Source: Candidatus Obscuribacter sp. | GTDB taxonomy: Bacteria; Cyanobacteriota; Vampirovibrionia; Obscuribacterales; Obscuribacteraceae | DNA: 64,000 nt | NCBI GenBank assembly: GCA_016718315.1 | Contig: JADKDV010000004.1 | Coordinates: forward strand, 248,001-312,000 | Direction: 5' to 3' | Shown: one piece after another, positions 8,190-17,517 of the stretch | Layout of the letters: the number at the start of each line of letters is the position of its first letter | Position numbering within the stretch: position 1 is the stretch's first letter | The notes under the pieces: generated by a model | The model's input: the letters and a program-made list of their open reading frames with translations, nothing else | Database searches by the model: none | Told to the model about the DNA's origin: nothing | Made by a program: the position numbers and the translations under genes

Positions 8190-8645
8190 TTAGGGCAAAA
8201 ACTCCTTTTGTAGTGCTTCCGCTCTTGCCTGGTCTCTGTGTATCAGCAAGAGCGCGGCGTAATTTCGGATGATTTCTTGGGTCAATTGTTTGTCATGCTC
8301 TGCTTTTGGTCTGCGCAGGGCATTGATGGCGCGCTCATAATATTCGGTCGCTTCTACCAGATAATCGTCTTTTTCAAACTTCTGGGCTAGGGTAAATGCC
8401 TCTCTGGCACTTATTTTATCGTCTTTGGGGATGTCTACGTCAGGTAGTGGTGCCCCTGGTGGCAGACGGTTGCTAGTTTTTTGCATCCTGCATCCCATTC
8501 TGTTGTGCCATGGCTGGACTTCAGGCTTCTTTGCGGTACTGGTGCTGGTGTCACCTTGTGCTGTTTGCGGAGAGCCTGTTGTATCTCCTGCCAGGACCGG
8601 TGCTGCCGCCAGCATCGTTAGCGAAATTGCCATCAACCAACGCAT
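8190..8645 (-). CDS. Exported TPR-like hypothetical protein
   Basis: From the ATG at 8645 the protein starts MRWLMAISLTMLAAAPVLAG, a clear signal peptide with Ala-x-Ala-type cleavage. A Thr/Ser-rich linker follows, and the C-terminal half reads AREAFTLAQKFEKDDYLVEA and TEYYERAINALRR, a helix-turn-helix pair typical of a single tetratricopeptide repeat. The frame stays open upstream to 8810, but that extension would place about 55 charged residues before the signal peptide, so 8645 is preferred. It lies on the same strand as, and 85 bases upstream of, the small gene at 7833. Likely periplasmic; partner unknown. Confidence 0.6.
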   Translation of the reverse strand: MRWLMAISLTMLAAAPVLAGDTTGSPQTAQGDTSTSTAKKPEVQPWHNRMGCRMQKTSNRLPPGAPLPDVDIPKDDKISAREAFTLAQKFEKDDYLVEATEYYERAINALRRPKAEHDKQLTQEIIRNYAALLLIHRDQARAEALQKEFLP

Positions 8646-9178
8646 TGTTAGCCAGCTCTTCTTTATCAAGCAACGCTTCTCCACCAACCAAAGCCTCTTC
8701 ATCTCGTTTTGCCTATTCATTCTGATTTGATCAGGATACATTCTCTGGGACAGTTGTGATGGGACTCTTCCGCTGATTCTAAGCGCCTGTGCAAACAGTT
8801 CTGCTGACATCTCGAGCTTGCATTAGCTTCGCTACCCCTGAAGCTGCGCGAGCATAATATGGCGTTCATTCCCTTCTTAAAAGCCTTGAGCCCTATTACT
8901 CCAATACTTTAGTTTCCCGCTATCAAGACTTATTTACTTACAACTAGAGCAACCAATCAGCTAATCAAATCACACACCGCCCCCGCCCTCATCGCCTGCA
9001 CCATGCCCAACGCCATGGATATACGGGCTCGATTTGAGTTGTAAATAGCTGCAATCTCTGGAAGTAAGCCAATACAAACACGTTCTCAAGAAAAGTCATT
9101 CAAACCAAGTAAGTTTTCAAGCGCTCGGTCGCCGCCTCAGCGGATATCGGGCATCAGTATCAGCCTTTAACCCAAGGT
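8646..9178. other. Intergenic stretch, nothing recognised
   Basis: About 530 bases between two divergent genes. I see no tRNA, no strong hairpin and no convincing small gene. It should hold the promoters of both flanking genes, but no clear -35/-10 pair stands out. Confidence 0.5.
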
Positions 9179-10381
9179 ATGCGTATGAACCGTGTATCAC
9201 ACTCCCTCAAGCACACTCCCGCACCCAAGCGGCGGAAGTTCCGTGTCGAGAAGCGCTGGTTTGTCATGCCCGATGGCGTGCGACTGGCGGCAACCCTCTT
9301 TGTCCCTCGTCCTCGCAGTAAGGGTGAGACCTTCCCGGTCCTGCTCGAATATCTCCCTTATCGCAAGGACGACACTTTTTACATCGTCGACTACCCCTGT
9401 TTTAGCTACATCGCCCAGCTCGGTTTTATCGGCGTCAAGGTCGATATCCGCGGCACTGGTGCATCTGACGGCGAGATCCCGGAGCGGGAATACTCCGATC
9501 AGGAAATGCAGGACGGGGAAGAAGTAATCCGGCAGCTCAGCGCCATGCCCAACTCCAATGGCAATGTGGGGATGTTTGGCGTCTCCTGGAGCGGCTTTAA
9601 CTCACTGCAGATGGCGATGCGCAGGCCGCCTGCTCTCAAGGCTATCCACGCCGTCCATGCCTCCGATGATTTGTTTAACGACGATGTGCACTACATCGAC
9701 GGCAACCTGCATCTGGACCCCTACCACCTGTTTATCAACCACGAGCTTGGGCTGCCGCGCACGCCTGACTACGAGTTGAGCGATGAGTATTTTGCCTCGC
9801 GCTTTGACCGCCGTCCCTGGACTTTTACCTATCTGGGCAAGCAGCTCGATGGTGAGTTTTGGCGGTCCAAATCTTTGCGCGAGGACTACAGTCGCATCGA
9901 CATCCCGGTCTACCTGCTTGGTGGGCTGCTCGATGGCTACCGTTCCGCGACTGTGCGCATGTTCAAAAACCTCAAGGTGCCAGTGCGTTGCGACATCGGT
10001 CCCTGGAATCACAGCTGTCCTGATGACGGCACTCCCGGTCCCAACTACGAGTGGGTGGAGCGCATGACTCAGTGGTTTGGACAGTACCTCAATGTGCCTG
10101 CCGGTGAAGATGCTGCTGAGACGTCAGCTAAGGGCGCTGGTAAGGCACGTGCCGCATCTGCCAAGAAGCAGCACAAGCCGACTCGTGAGTCGCTGGTCTA
10201 TGTCCGTCATGGTCATGAGCCTGACAGCAAGATCGAGACTGTACCTGGCTACTGGCGCAAGGATGCGCTCCCCGCCCGCGGCACTGTCATCGAGACTGTT
10301 GCTCTGGCGCCTGCCTCTTGCCCGCGCAGTCTGGCTTCAAGGCGCCTTTGGCGGCACGGCGGCAGGCACATGGTGGGGTGA
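9179..10381 (+). CDS. CocE/NonD-type (S15) serine hydrolase, N-terminal part of a frameshifted gene
   Basis: Residues 1-385 form the alpha/beta-hydrolase half of an X-Pro dipeptidyl-peptidase/cocaine-esterase-like enzyme. VEKRWFVMPDGVRLAATLFV opens the domain. VDIRGTGASDGE supplies the oxyanion region, and GVSWSGF holds the nucleophile Ser136 (GxSxxG). GGLLDGYRS gives the acid, and IGPWNHSCPDDG the His. After GYWRKDALPARGTVIETVAL the frame degenerates and stops at 10381, while the family's C-terminal jelly-roll domain continues in the +1-shifted frame. One extra base near 10310-10350 explains this. Codons are GC-rich at third positions, suggesting the gene was under selection until recently or is intact and mis-sequenced. 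Unlike many family members it has no signal peptide. Confidence 0.85.
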   Translation: MRMNRVSHSLKHTPAPKRRKFRVEKRWFVMPDGVRLAATLFVPRPRSKGETFPVLLEYLPYRKDDTFYIVDYPCFSYIAQLGFIGVKVDIRGTGASDGEIPEREYSDQEMQDGEEVIRQLSAMPNSNGNVGMFGVSWSGFNSLQMAMRRPPALKAIHAVHASDDLFNDDVHYIDGNLHLDPYHLFINHELGLPRTPDYELSDEYFASRFDRRPWTFTYLGKQLDGEFWRSKSLREDYSRIDIPVYLLGGLLDGYRSATVRMFKNLKVPVRCDIGPWNHSCPDDGTPGPNYEWVERMTQWFGQYLNVPAGEDAAETSAKGAGKARAASAKKQHKPTRESLVYVRHGHEPDSKIETVPGYWRKDALPARGTVIETVALAPASCPRSLASRRLWRHGGRHMVG

Positions 10382-11234
10382 TTTGACTGGTGAAATGGCT
10401 GGAGATGATGCTGACTCGCTTGTGGTCGACAGCCCCGCACTGGAAAAGCCCAAGCAAATCATCGGCTCTCCCGAGGTCACTCTCACTGTCAAAAGCACGT
10501 CGCCGCGCGCCAAGTGGACGGTGCGACTGGAGGACGTCTCGCCAACTGGTGCAGTGTCTCTTGTTACCGGTGCCCTGGTGCATCCGGCATTGCGCGATGG
10601 CAGGATGAGTCCCGCTTGGCCGCAGGTTGACCAGGAGTACGAGATCAAGGCAGTGTTGCATTTCACTACCTGGACCTTCCAGCCTGGGCACAAAATGCGC
10701 ATCTCTGTCGCCAATGCCCAGGTGCCCATGACCTGGCCCAGCGCCGATCACATGACGACGACGGTGGACTTTGGCAAGTCGACTCTGTCACTGCCTGTGG
10801 TGCCGCTCAATAAAAACAAGGTGGTCGGGCTGCCCAAGGTCGCTGACCGGATGTACTGCCGCGATGGTGAGTTTATCGATGTGCCGGGTGGTAAGCCCGA
10901 TGCACAGACCTATCAGCGTCGGGATTCGCGTACTGGTGCTCGCTCGCACGTGGTCAAAGCACGGTCGGCTTATCGCATCAGGGAGCGCAAGTTTTACACC
11001 AGTAACACCAGCATCTGGACTGCCAACGACGCCACTCCCTGGGCGGCTCGTTATACCGGCATCGCCAGTACGACTGTGACAAAGCGCGGGCTTGCCTGGA
11101 CTTTGGCGACGCGGCTCATTGTGCGCTCGGATCGCGACAATCTCTATGTCACGGTCACTCGCACACTGACCAAAAACGGCAAGGTCGCTCGCAAACGCGC
11201 CTGGCATGAGACGATTCCGCGTCAGTTTAACTAG
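10329..11234 (+). CDS. CocE/NonD hydrolase, C-terminal jelly-roll part of the same gene
   Basis: Continuation of the preceding hydrolase in the shifted frame. GGTAAGTWWGD and ADSLVVDSPALE are typical of the start of the X-Pro dipeptidyl-peptidase C-terminal (galactose-binding-like) domain. KWTVRLEDVSPTGAVSLVTG and WTFQPGHKMRISVANA are the conserved strands that normally lie over the active site. An ATG at 10395 is in frame, but independent translation would give a domain without catalytic residues. About 100 additional residues at the end (KFYTSNTSIWTANDATPWAA onward) resemble a strand-rich extension. A strong terminator follows at 11276. Confidence 0.8.
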   Translation, partial: VWLQGAFGGTAAGTWWGDLTGEMAGDDADSLVVDSPALEKPKQIIGSPEVTLTVKSTSPRAKWTVRLEDVSPTGAVSLVTGALVHPALRDGRMSPAWPQVDQEYEIKAVLHFTTWTFQPGHKMRISVANAQVPMTWPSADHMTTTVDFGKSTLSLPVVPLNKNKVVGLPKVADRMYCRDGEFIDVPGGKPDAQTYQRRDSRTGARSHVVKARSAYRIRERKFYTSNTSIWTANDATPWAARYTGIASTTVTKRGLAWTLATRLIVRSDRDNLYVTVTRTLTKNGKVARKRAWHETIPRQFN

Positions 11235-11275
11235 CGTTAGCTGGTTTGCAGTCTCTACATTCAGTTGATTCGAAG

Positions 11276-11330
11276 GAGTACCTCTGGTCCAAAAGACCCG
11301 AGGTACTCTCTTCTTTTTTTCTCTTTTTTA
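11276..11330 (+). terminator. Rho-independent terminator of the hydrolase gene
   Basis: GAGTACCTC (11276-11284) pairs perfectly with GAGGTACTC (11300-11308), the stem being extended by TGGTC/GACC inside. It is followed by CTTCTTTTTTTCTCTTTTTT. The position 40 bases after the stop codon fits. Confidence 0.92.
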
Positions 11331-11535
11331 ATACTAATACATATAGTGTAATGTCTCAGATCTCATATCAAGATAAAAGCTATGGTGAGTGATGCTTACT
11401 TCTTCCTTGGACATAACTTTTCAATTCTAGCTACTAGTCTCTTCAGAGTCTTATCTCTCTGATTTGTGGCGATATTCACGAGACTTTCATGTCCTTTGGT
11501 TTTAACTTATGCCATTACTACCTGGCGGACTTGAA

Positions 11536-12195
11536 ATGGCGATACAAGAAAACAGCGATGTTAGAGAAAGCGCTCCCGTGAACGACAGAGGCACGCAAAG
11601 CGAATCTCGCTTGAATGGCGGCGAGCTATTGAGTCAGTATGATTCGGTTGTGGGCAAGGGTGCTGGCAGCTCGGGCACTGGCCTGGGTGATGGTTTGCAG
11701 GCAAGTGGTGGTCGGAGCAATAGCGCTGTCGAAAACGGTCAATTGGTTTTTAGTAACCCATACGGCGGAGCAGATCGCAATAGTGGCGAAGGTAAATCAT
11801 GGCAGGTTGCTCAAGCCGGAGGTGTCGCTAATGACGCTGCTCCCAGGCAGATGAGCCCCGAAGAAAGCTTGTTTAACATGGGCAGACGCACTGATATCAA
11901 AGGTGCAAGCGCTGCTGCCGAATCTGGTCAGCAAGAGAGCGCTAAACTAGGTGCAAGCCCGGCATTCAAAAAGGACGGTACTCTCAGTCCAAAAGATCAA
12001 GAGAGCTTGTTCAAGGCTGCTGAGGGCGTTGGTAACAAAGGACTGCTCAATCATTTCCAAAACTATGTCAATCAAGGACTTAAGGGTAATCATCAATTAC
12101 AATTTAGCAGAGAGTTTGCTCAAGATGGCAAAGCAACAAATGTCATCAATGTCATTGGACAAGACGGCAAACCGGTTAAACAATATCGCAAATAA
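11536..12195 (+). CDS. Hypothetical protein, low-complexity N-terminus with conserved-looking C-terminal domain
   Basis: About 219 residues. The first two thirds are Ser/Gly/Asn/Gln-rich and probably disordered. The last 80 (from SPAFKKDGTLSPKDQESLF to DGKPVKQYRK) are predicted to fold, with a helical segment and a closing beta hairpin INVIGQDGKPV. The ATG at 11536 is preferred over an upstream one at 11509 because GGCGGA lies at the right distance. No signal peptide. It is followed 9 bases later by the DUF1444-like lipoprotein gene and may be co-transcribed with it. Family unknown. Confidence 0.55.
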   Translation: MAIQENSDVRESAPVNDRGTQSESRLNGGELLSQYDSVVGKGAGSSGTGLGDGLQASGGRSNSAVENGQLVFSNPYGGADRNSGEGKSWQVAQAGGVANDAAPRQMSPEESLFNMGRRTDIKGASAAAESGQQESAKLGASPAFKKDGTLSPKDQESLFKAAEGVGNKGLLNHFQNYVNQGLKGNHQLQFSREFAQDGKATNVINVIGQDGKPVKQYRK

Positions 12196-12204
12196 GGCTT
12201 AAAT

Positions 12205-13221
12205 TTGATGATTGGCAGACGAATGTTTTTCGCCGTTACCGTGCCCCTACTTTGTCTGTTAGTGCAATCCTGTGGTTTGCTGTCTATTGCTCAAAACGAA
12301 GGTCCGCCACCAGAGCCAGTCTTTGTCATCAAAGTAAAGCGTGATCTGTCACTCAAGCCTTCGGCAGTTGACGATGCCACTCTAGATCAGTATTTTGCCG
12401 ATGAGATAGAACAGCCTGGTATCAGTCGAGAGCGATTTGAAAAGCTTTTGGCTGATGCAATAGTTAAGTATGATCCAACTCAATCGGTGGTATCAGTCAA
12501 AGATCGCACTATCGCCCTCAAGCGCCCTAAGGGCGATGTTGCTAATACTTATACTGATAACGTCTGGGCTGTTTGCAAAGATATACCCGGCAAGCGCAAG
12601 CGCAGTTTGCGGACGTTTTTAACCAGCCTCAAAGAGATAGCTAGTGGTACTGCCCAAGATAAGGGCACCGTCAGTGATGTCGTGCCTCTTGTACGGAGCG
12701 CTATGCTGGTCGACCAAATAGATGGAGCCAAACCTTCTGGGGCTGCGCCGGATCCAAAATCATTTGCCTTAGCCTGGTATCCAATCGCATCAGGTATGAT
12801 TTGCGTCTATGCCTCGGACTCGCCCAACAGTCTCTCCATGCTACCTGCGGATAAAGCCGCCAAGCTAGGGCTTAGTGCCGCTGACATCAAAAAGGGTCCG
12901 ATGCAGACTCTGCGCTCTCATTTGCCCACGGATATAAACTTCTATGGTGCCAAAGGTATTTTTATGGTCACATGCGGCGGTGATTTTGAGTCGAGTTTGA
13001 TACTGGACGACGAGGTCATGTCGGAGCTCAAAAAGCGTGTCAAAGGGCGTTTAGTATTTGGCGTCAGCAATAAGGATATTTTGATGGCGACAGGCGATCA
13101 AGAGCAAGCAGCCTTGGCTAAATTGCGCGAAGTTATCGCGCGTGGAGCCCACGAGGGAGCAAGACCCATAAGCGATAAGCTCTATTATTGGGATGATGGC
13201 AAGATCACAGATTGTCCTTAA
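12205..13221 (+). CDS. Lipoprotein with DUF1444-like domain
   Basis: The N-terminus MFFAVTVPLLCLLVQSCGLL is a lipoprotein signal with lipobox LVQSC (mature Cys about residue 23). The body follows the DUF1444 pattern: an N-terminal alpha/beta part with YDPTQSVVSVKDRTIALKRP, then VVPLVRSAMLVDQ, then FALAWYPIASGMICVYASDS. The end is most diagnostic: FMVTCGGDFESSLILDDEVM and RLVFGVSNKDILMATGDQ. DUF1444 proteins (Bacillus YtpQ type) are usually cytosolic and without known function; membrane anchoring here is unusual. The family call is from memory of its profile and is moderate. Confidence 0.6.
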   Translation: MMIGRRMFFAVTVPLLCLLVQSCGLLSIAQNEGPPPEPVFVIKVKRDLSLKPSAVDDATLDQYFADEIEQPGISRERFEKLLADAIVKYDPTQSVVSVKDRTIALKRPKGDVANTYTDNVWAVCKDIPGKRKRSLRTFLTSLKEIASGTAQDKGTVSDVVPLVRSAMLVDQIDGAKPSGAAPDPKSFALAWYPIASGMICVYASDSPNSLSMLPADKAAKLGLSAADIKKGPMQTLRSHLPTDINFYGAKGIFMVTCGGDFESSLILDDEVMSELKKRVKGRLVFGVSNKDILMATGDQEQAALAKLREVIARGAHEGARPISDKLYYWDDGKITDCP

Positions 13222-13254
13222 TTTGACTGATCTTCATTTTCAGTCCTCACTGCT

Positions 13255-14367
13255 TTAAGTAAGCAAAGCTGCTTCTACTGTCAGTCCTGGTCCAAAACCC
13301 AGGATGACACAGGGCAAGTGATTGCCTCTAGCAATCAGTCGTTGCAAAATAAATAGCACGGTGGGTGATGACATGTTGCCGCACTCGGCTAAGACCTGTC
13401 TTGAGGTGGCGATGTCGTTTGGACTCAGTCCCAGTGCGCTCTCGACAGCGTCCAGTATGCGCGGCCCACCTGGATGCACTGCCCAACCTTTGATATCGGA
13501 TAACTTGAGTCCTTGCTTGTCGAGCCAGTTGTCCATAAAAGTGGGCAGATTTGCCTCAATAAGATCTGGCACATCGCTAGTCAGGCTCATGATAAATCCA
13601 GCGTCGCCAATTTGCCAGCTCATGACGTGGTTGGAGTCTGGTACGACGTAGGAGGCGGCGCTGCGATATTGTATCTGTAGTCGCTTGGCACTATCATCAA
13701 AATCGGCACTGTCATCATAATCAGCACCACGCAGGATCAGTGCTGCTGCGCCATCGGCAAAAAGAGCGTTGGAGACTACGGAGTTGGTGCACCAGCCGTA
13801 TTGGAAGTGCATTGAGCAAAGCTCGGCAGCACAAAGCAAAACAACGGCAGAAGAATCCGACAGACAATAACTATTGGCCACTCTTAAGGCATTGAGCGCG
13901 CCATGGCAGCCCATAAAGCCCACGTGGGTGCGCTGGACACTAGGGCTCAGACCGAGTGTACTAAATAGTTGCAAGTCAAATCCAGGAGCGGCAAAACCAG
14001 TACATGACGCTGTCACTAGATGAGTGACTGTGCCGATATCTATGCCGGCTTGCTCCAGCGCTGACTGGCAAGCACTGGTCGCTAGCGGAGTAATCTCGCG
14101 GTTGTACAGCTCCATGCGCTGCGCTGTTGTCGGTCCACTATCAGACTCTTGCTGAGGCTGGTGATAAAAGGGGTCACCGGGTATTGTGGCTGGAGAGGTT
14201 TGCAGCACCGTAGCGCGCGATTGTACTCCGGACTTTTTGTAGACTTTTTCTAGAGTTTTTTCTTGTTTGGCGCTCTGGCAGCTGATCATTCTTGCCAGCG
14301 CATAATACTGAGCCTGACTTACTGTATAGGCCGGTTGAGCTGTACCGAGGCTGATTATTGACGTCAT
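13255..14367 (-). CDS. Type III polyketide synthase (chalcone/stilbene synthase family)
   Basis: A protein of 370 residues with the full thiolase-fold catalytic triad of type III PKSs: Cys122 in TASCTGFAAPGFD, His298 in WAVHPGGPRILDA, Asn331 in ECGNMSSPTVLF. HVGFMGCHGALNAL and the C-terminal GFGPGLTVEAALL loop are also typical. Such enzymes extend an acyl-CoA starter with malonyl-CoA units to make alkylpyrones, alkylresorcinols or related phenolic lipids. A short acidic DD-S repeat (about 216-227) is an unusual insertion. It is the last gene of a three-gene operon: 11 bases after the FAD reductase gene, which lies 2 bases after a methyltransferase gene. Product is unknown. Confidence 0.93.
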   Translation of the reverse strand: MTSIISLGTAQPAYTVSQAQYYALARMISCQSAKQEKTLEKVYKKSGVQSRATVLQTSPATIPGDPFYHQPQQESDSGPTTAQRMELYNREITPLATSACQSALEQAGIDIGTVTHLVTASCTGFAAPGFDLQLFSTLGLSPSVQRTHVGFMGCHGALNALRVANSYCLSDSSAVVLLCAAELCSMHFQYGWCTNSVVSNALFADGAAALILRGADYDDSADFDDSAKRLQIQYRSAASYVVPDSNHVMSWQIGDAGFIMSLTSDVPDLIEANLPTFMDNWLDKQGLKLSDIKGWAVHPGGPRILDAVESALGLSPNDIATSRQVLAECGNMSSPTVLFILQRLIARGNHLPCVILGFGPGLTVEAALLT

Positions 14368-14378
14368 CTACATCTTCC

Positions 14379-15620
14379 TCACTCAATCGGTTTGACGATT
14401 TGTTTGACTATTGCAGCAGCGATATTGGGCAGTACCGTCAGTAGTGGCAAAGCCACCCGGCGCACATAGCGCCGCCTTAGACCCTGTCCAATTAATTGAC
14501 AGCGCTTGTGGCGCGGTCTCATCATTTGTCTATGGCGGCGTTGCCATTTGTCGCTAAGACTGGGTTGCCATTTTGTCAGTGCTTCTTTGACGATGCTTGT
14601 CACAGCGGCTGCTGATGTTAGAGCCCAGGCGATGCCTTCGCCGGTAAAGGGCTCAGCATAACCACAGGCATCACCGATGACAAAAATACCATTGGCGGCG
14701 ATGCATTTGCGCTTGCGCGTAAGCGGCTCTGTGCCTCCCCACTGGACTTGTGCCAGAGATGGAGGTACAGGCAGATGACTGTCTTTGAGGATTTGCATTA
14801 CGGCTCTGGATGCGCCACCCTGGGCACGGCTGTAGTTAAGATCCATCGCTGCTGCCACGTCAACGCGTCCGTCTTCTAGTCTGACTAGCCCTGCGTAGCC
14901 ATTGTCTGTGCACGCCATGTAGATATAGCCGGGCTGGTAAAAGTCTGGCGCATCATCGATTATGGTGCCGCAGCCAAATCTAGACTGAGGCTCGGCGATA
15001 CAGTCAAATTGAGGTAACAGCTCCAGAGCGCGTCCGCTCAAACCATCTGCGACAAGGATAACTCGACTTGTTATAGTGAGCTTAGTGCCGTCGCTCAAGA
15101 GAGTGATGGATCTTAGTGTGTGGTTGGCTGCGTTGCTGCTTGGGTCCTTTATTAGTGACTCCGCTGGAGCTTCAGAGGGAGATTCTACTTGTAACATTAC
15201 AGGAGCTTCCACTTGTGCTTCTACCTGTGCCAACACGCCAGGTAAAAAGGTCACACCTTTAATGATTGCGGCCGATACCAGAGCTGTATCCAGGCTGCTG
15301 CGCGATAGTGAGATCCCGCCTGGTAGAGCCACATTGACGCTCTCAGATGCTTCATGCAATTCCAGAGATTTTAGTGGGATGCCACCCAGCGTATCGATGA
15401 TCTCGCCCAGTCCGTGTGCTTTGAGCAGACTGATAGCAGCAGCGTTGATACAACAACCACATACTTTTTGCCGCGGAAAAGTTGCTTTATCAATCAAGAG
15501 CACTCGGCGGTCCGCACCACTCAACAGATTGGCGGCAAAAGCACCTGCCGGTCCTGCCCCTATTATCACAATATCCCAGTCTTGCTTGAGCGCCGCAATT
15601 GTCGTAGATCCTGTGATCAT
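14379..15620 (-). CDS. Geranylgeranyl-reductase-family FAD-dependent oxidoreductase
   Basis: A protein of 413 residues. An N-terminal FAD-binding Rossmann motif IVIIGAGPAGAFAANLL is followed by LIDKATFPRQKVCGCC, the conserved Lys-x-Cys-Gly segment of the geranylgeranyl reductase / lipid hydroxylase group. The second FAD motif reads IFVIGDACGYAEPFTGEGIA. A Glu/Ala/Ser-rich insertion (about 130-165, with repeats of VEA/ESP) is unusual for the family and looks like a flexible loop. The C-terminus is basic. Sandwiched between methyltransferase and type III PKS genes, it most likely oxidises or reduces the polyketide product. Start at 15620 lies 2 bases after the methyltransferase stop. Confidence 0.9.
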   Translation of the reverse strand: MITGSTTIAALKQDWDIVIIGAGPAGAFAANLLSGADRRVLLIDKATFPRQKVCGCCINAAAISLLKAHGLGEIIDTLGGIPLKSLELHEASESVNVALPGGISLSRSSLDTALVSAAIIKGVTFLPGVLAQVEAQVEAPVMLQVESPSEAPAESLIKDPSSNAANHTLRSITLLSDGTKLTITSRVILVADGLSGRALELLPQFDCIAEPQSRFGCGTIIDDAPDFYQPGYIYMACTDNGYAGLVRLEDGRVDVAAAMDLNYSRAQGGASRAVMQILKDSHLPVPPSLAQVQWGGTEPLTRKRKCIAANGIFVIGDACGYAEPFTGEGIAWALTSAAAVTSIVKEALTKWQPSLSDKWQRRHRQMMRPRHKRCQLIGQGLRRRYVRRVALPLLTVLPNIAAAIVKQIVKPIE

Positions 15621-15622
15621 GC

Positions 15623-16327
15623 CTATCTAAACGATCGCCTCCACATTAAGAGCTGGCGACAGGGTGGGTGCATTTTGATTTGACAGTCGTTGAGCCCGGC
15701 TTGTTCTGCCATTTTGCGCATTTCGGCAGGTGTATAAGAGCCTCTGACAGATGCTGGTCCGTCAAACTGGACTATAGGCGATGTGCTCAAAAGTCGAGTG
15801 GCAAGCCATACGGCCGCCAGCGAGATATCGCTGCGGACTAAATCGTTGATTAGGACAATGCCTCTGGTGGACTCACGCATCTTTGCCATGAGGCTTACAA
15901 CTTGCTCTGGCTCTAGATGGTGCGTAAAGAGCGATGTTATCACCACGTCAAAACCCCCTGGTAGTGGGTCGTTTAGAGCGTCCAGTCTAATAACTTTGAT
16001 TGGGATGTTATACAATTTGGCGTAGGCCGTGGAGTAGTCTATCGCTGTATCGCTGATGTCGCCTGCTGTTATATCCAGCCGGACTTTGTCTTTTTTAGCC
16101 AGGCGATATAAAGCCACTGGGATGTCACCACCACCGGTGGCAATATCGAGGACGCTCAGTTTTTTGCTCTCTGCCGAGCGGGCAAAGGGCTTGATTTGTT
16201 GCCACAGGATCTCTGCGCTCGTGCTAAACGAGTTGAGACGTTCTAAACCTTGCAAAGCTTTGACGTGGCTTGCGTAGTCAAGCCCAGGATCGTCCATTAG
16301 TTCGTCTACGCGAGTGCGTGCGAGCAT
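15623..16327 (-). CDS. SAM-dependent class I methyltransferase of the PKS operon
   Basis: A protein of 234 residues with the class I methyltransferase core. Motif I is LSVLDIATGGGDIPVAL, the acidic end of strand 2 is ITAGDISDTAI, and motif IV is FDVVITSLFTHHL. The N-terminal ELMDDPGLDYASHVKALQGL with LNSFS is characteristic of the methyltransferases that travel with type III PKS and FAD-reductase genes. AGAGG precedes the ATG. It is the first gene of the operon and probably O- or C-methylates the polyketide, by context. Confidence 0.9.
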   Translation of the reverse strand: MLARTRVDELMDDPGLDYASHVKALQGLERLNSFSTSAEILWQQIKPFARSAESKKLSVLDIATGGGDIPVALYRLAKKDKVRLDITAGDISDTAIDYSTAYAKLYNIPIKVIRLDALNDPLPGGFDVVITSLFTHHLEPEQVVSLMAKMRESTRGIVLINDLVRSDISLAAVWLATRLLSTSPIVQFDGPASVRGSYTPAEMRKMAEQAGLNDCQIKMHPPCRQLLMWRRSFR

Positions 16328-16434
16328 TAAATAACCTCTGATGATGGGTTTAGACCGCCTCTAGTTTACTAAGTTCCCGATCGCTTTATACTGGTCAAGT
16401 GCGTCAAGTTGTACCTTAATGTTAATGAGGCGGT

Positions 16435-17517
16435 TTGGCACGCTTTACGCGCTTGACCCAAATGGCGCATTTTGACAAAATGAGCCCTCTGGTCACTGAG
16501 GCATCTATGTACGTCAGGCGTGACATCAAACTTTCTTTGATTTTGTGGTTTTGCTGGCGCGAGGTCCTGTTTTTTATCGCGCTTAGTTTTGCCGTGTACT
16601 GGTTATACAGTCAGATGCACTATCAGTGGGTGGCAGTGCCGTTTTTGCCGGTCGGTACTATCGGTACTGCGGTGGCATTTTATATCGGCTTTAAAAATAA
16701 CTCTAGCTATGAGCGGCTCTGGGAGGGCCGCAAAGTCTGGGGTTCAATAACTAATTTGTCGCGTTATTTTGCCATGATTGTCAATGCTCTGGAGGATGAT
16801 CAGGCTCCAAAGGCAGAATTAGCCAGGCTCAAAGAGCGATTAATCAAGCGTCAGATTATCTGGTGCAATCTACTGCGTTTGCAGCTGCGTCAAAATGCCG
16901 ACTATTGGAATGACGCCAGAGTGCCTGCCGAAGTCAGTCTGATGGGGCGCTACGGTTTGGTTGGTGGACCCGGGCAAGTCCTGGAGACTTACTTGCAAGA
17001 TGATGTGTTGCCAGAGGATAAGGCTGCCTTGTCTGGTAAAACCAATCCTGCTGCCGCTTTGCTGCAAGTGCAAGTGTCCGAAGTTACGCGCATGCACCGC
17101 GAGGGCAAGATTTCTGATCTCAACGCTGAGCAGCTTTTGACTACTATCAATGATCTGCTTGCAGATCAGGGCGCCTGTGAGAGGCTTAAAAGCTTTCCCT
17201 TTCCCAGACAGTATGCCTACTTTAGTAATGTATTTGTCTGGATATTTCTCTTGCTTTTGCCGTTTAGTCTCGTAGGTGAGCTGCCCAAAGCTGGTGCTAC
17301 TCTCGATTGGATGGTAGTACCTTTTAGCACTCTTATATCCTGGATATTTTTGACCATGGAGCAAGTCGGCGACACCAGCGAAGACCCTTTTGCTATGGGG
17401 CTTAACGATGTGCCACTGACCTCTATCTGCCGCAATATCGAAATCGAATTACTGGAGATGCTCGGGCAAACTGACCTGCCGGAGCGGATCAAGCCTAAGT
17501 GTGATGTGCTTTTGTAG
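16435..17517 (+). CDS. Bestrophin-family anion channel
   Basis: A protein of about 360 residues. The conserved bestrophin pattern is visible: an N-terminal WREVLFFIALSFAVYWLYS helix, then LPVGTIGTAVAFYIGFKNNS and SYERLWEGRKVWGSITNLSR. The paired helices FSNVFVWIFLLLLPFSLVGE and STLISWIFLTMEQVGD come near the end, with ...EDPF following as the usual cytosolic acidic stretch. Bacterial members form pentameric channels for chloride or other anions. The longest frame starts with TTG at 16435, with GAGG just upstream; ATG codons at 16462 and 16480 are alternatives. Divergent from the PKS operon and followed by a terminator. Confidence 0.9.
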   Translation: MARFTRLTQMAHFDKMSPLVTEASMYVRRDIKLSLILWFCWREVLFFIALSFAVYWLYSQMHYQWVAVPFLPVGTIGTAVAFYIGFKNNSSYERLWEGRKVWGSITNLSRYFAMIVNALEDDQAPKAELARLKERLIKRQIIWCNLLRLQLRQNADYWNDARVPAEVSLMGRYGLVGGPGQVLETYLQDDVLPEDKAALSGKTNPAAALLQVQVSEVTRMHREGKISDLNAEQLLTTINDLLADQGACERLKSFPFPRQYAYFSNVFVWIFLLLLPFSLVGELPKAGATLDWMVVPFSTLISWIFLTMEQVGDTSEDPFAMGLNDVPLTSICRNIEIELLEMLGQTDLPERIKPKCDVLL

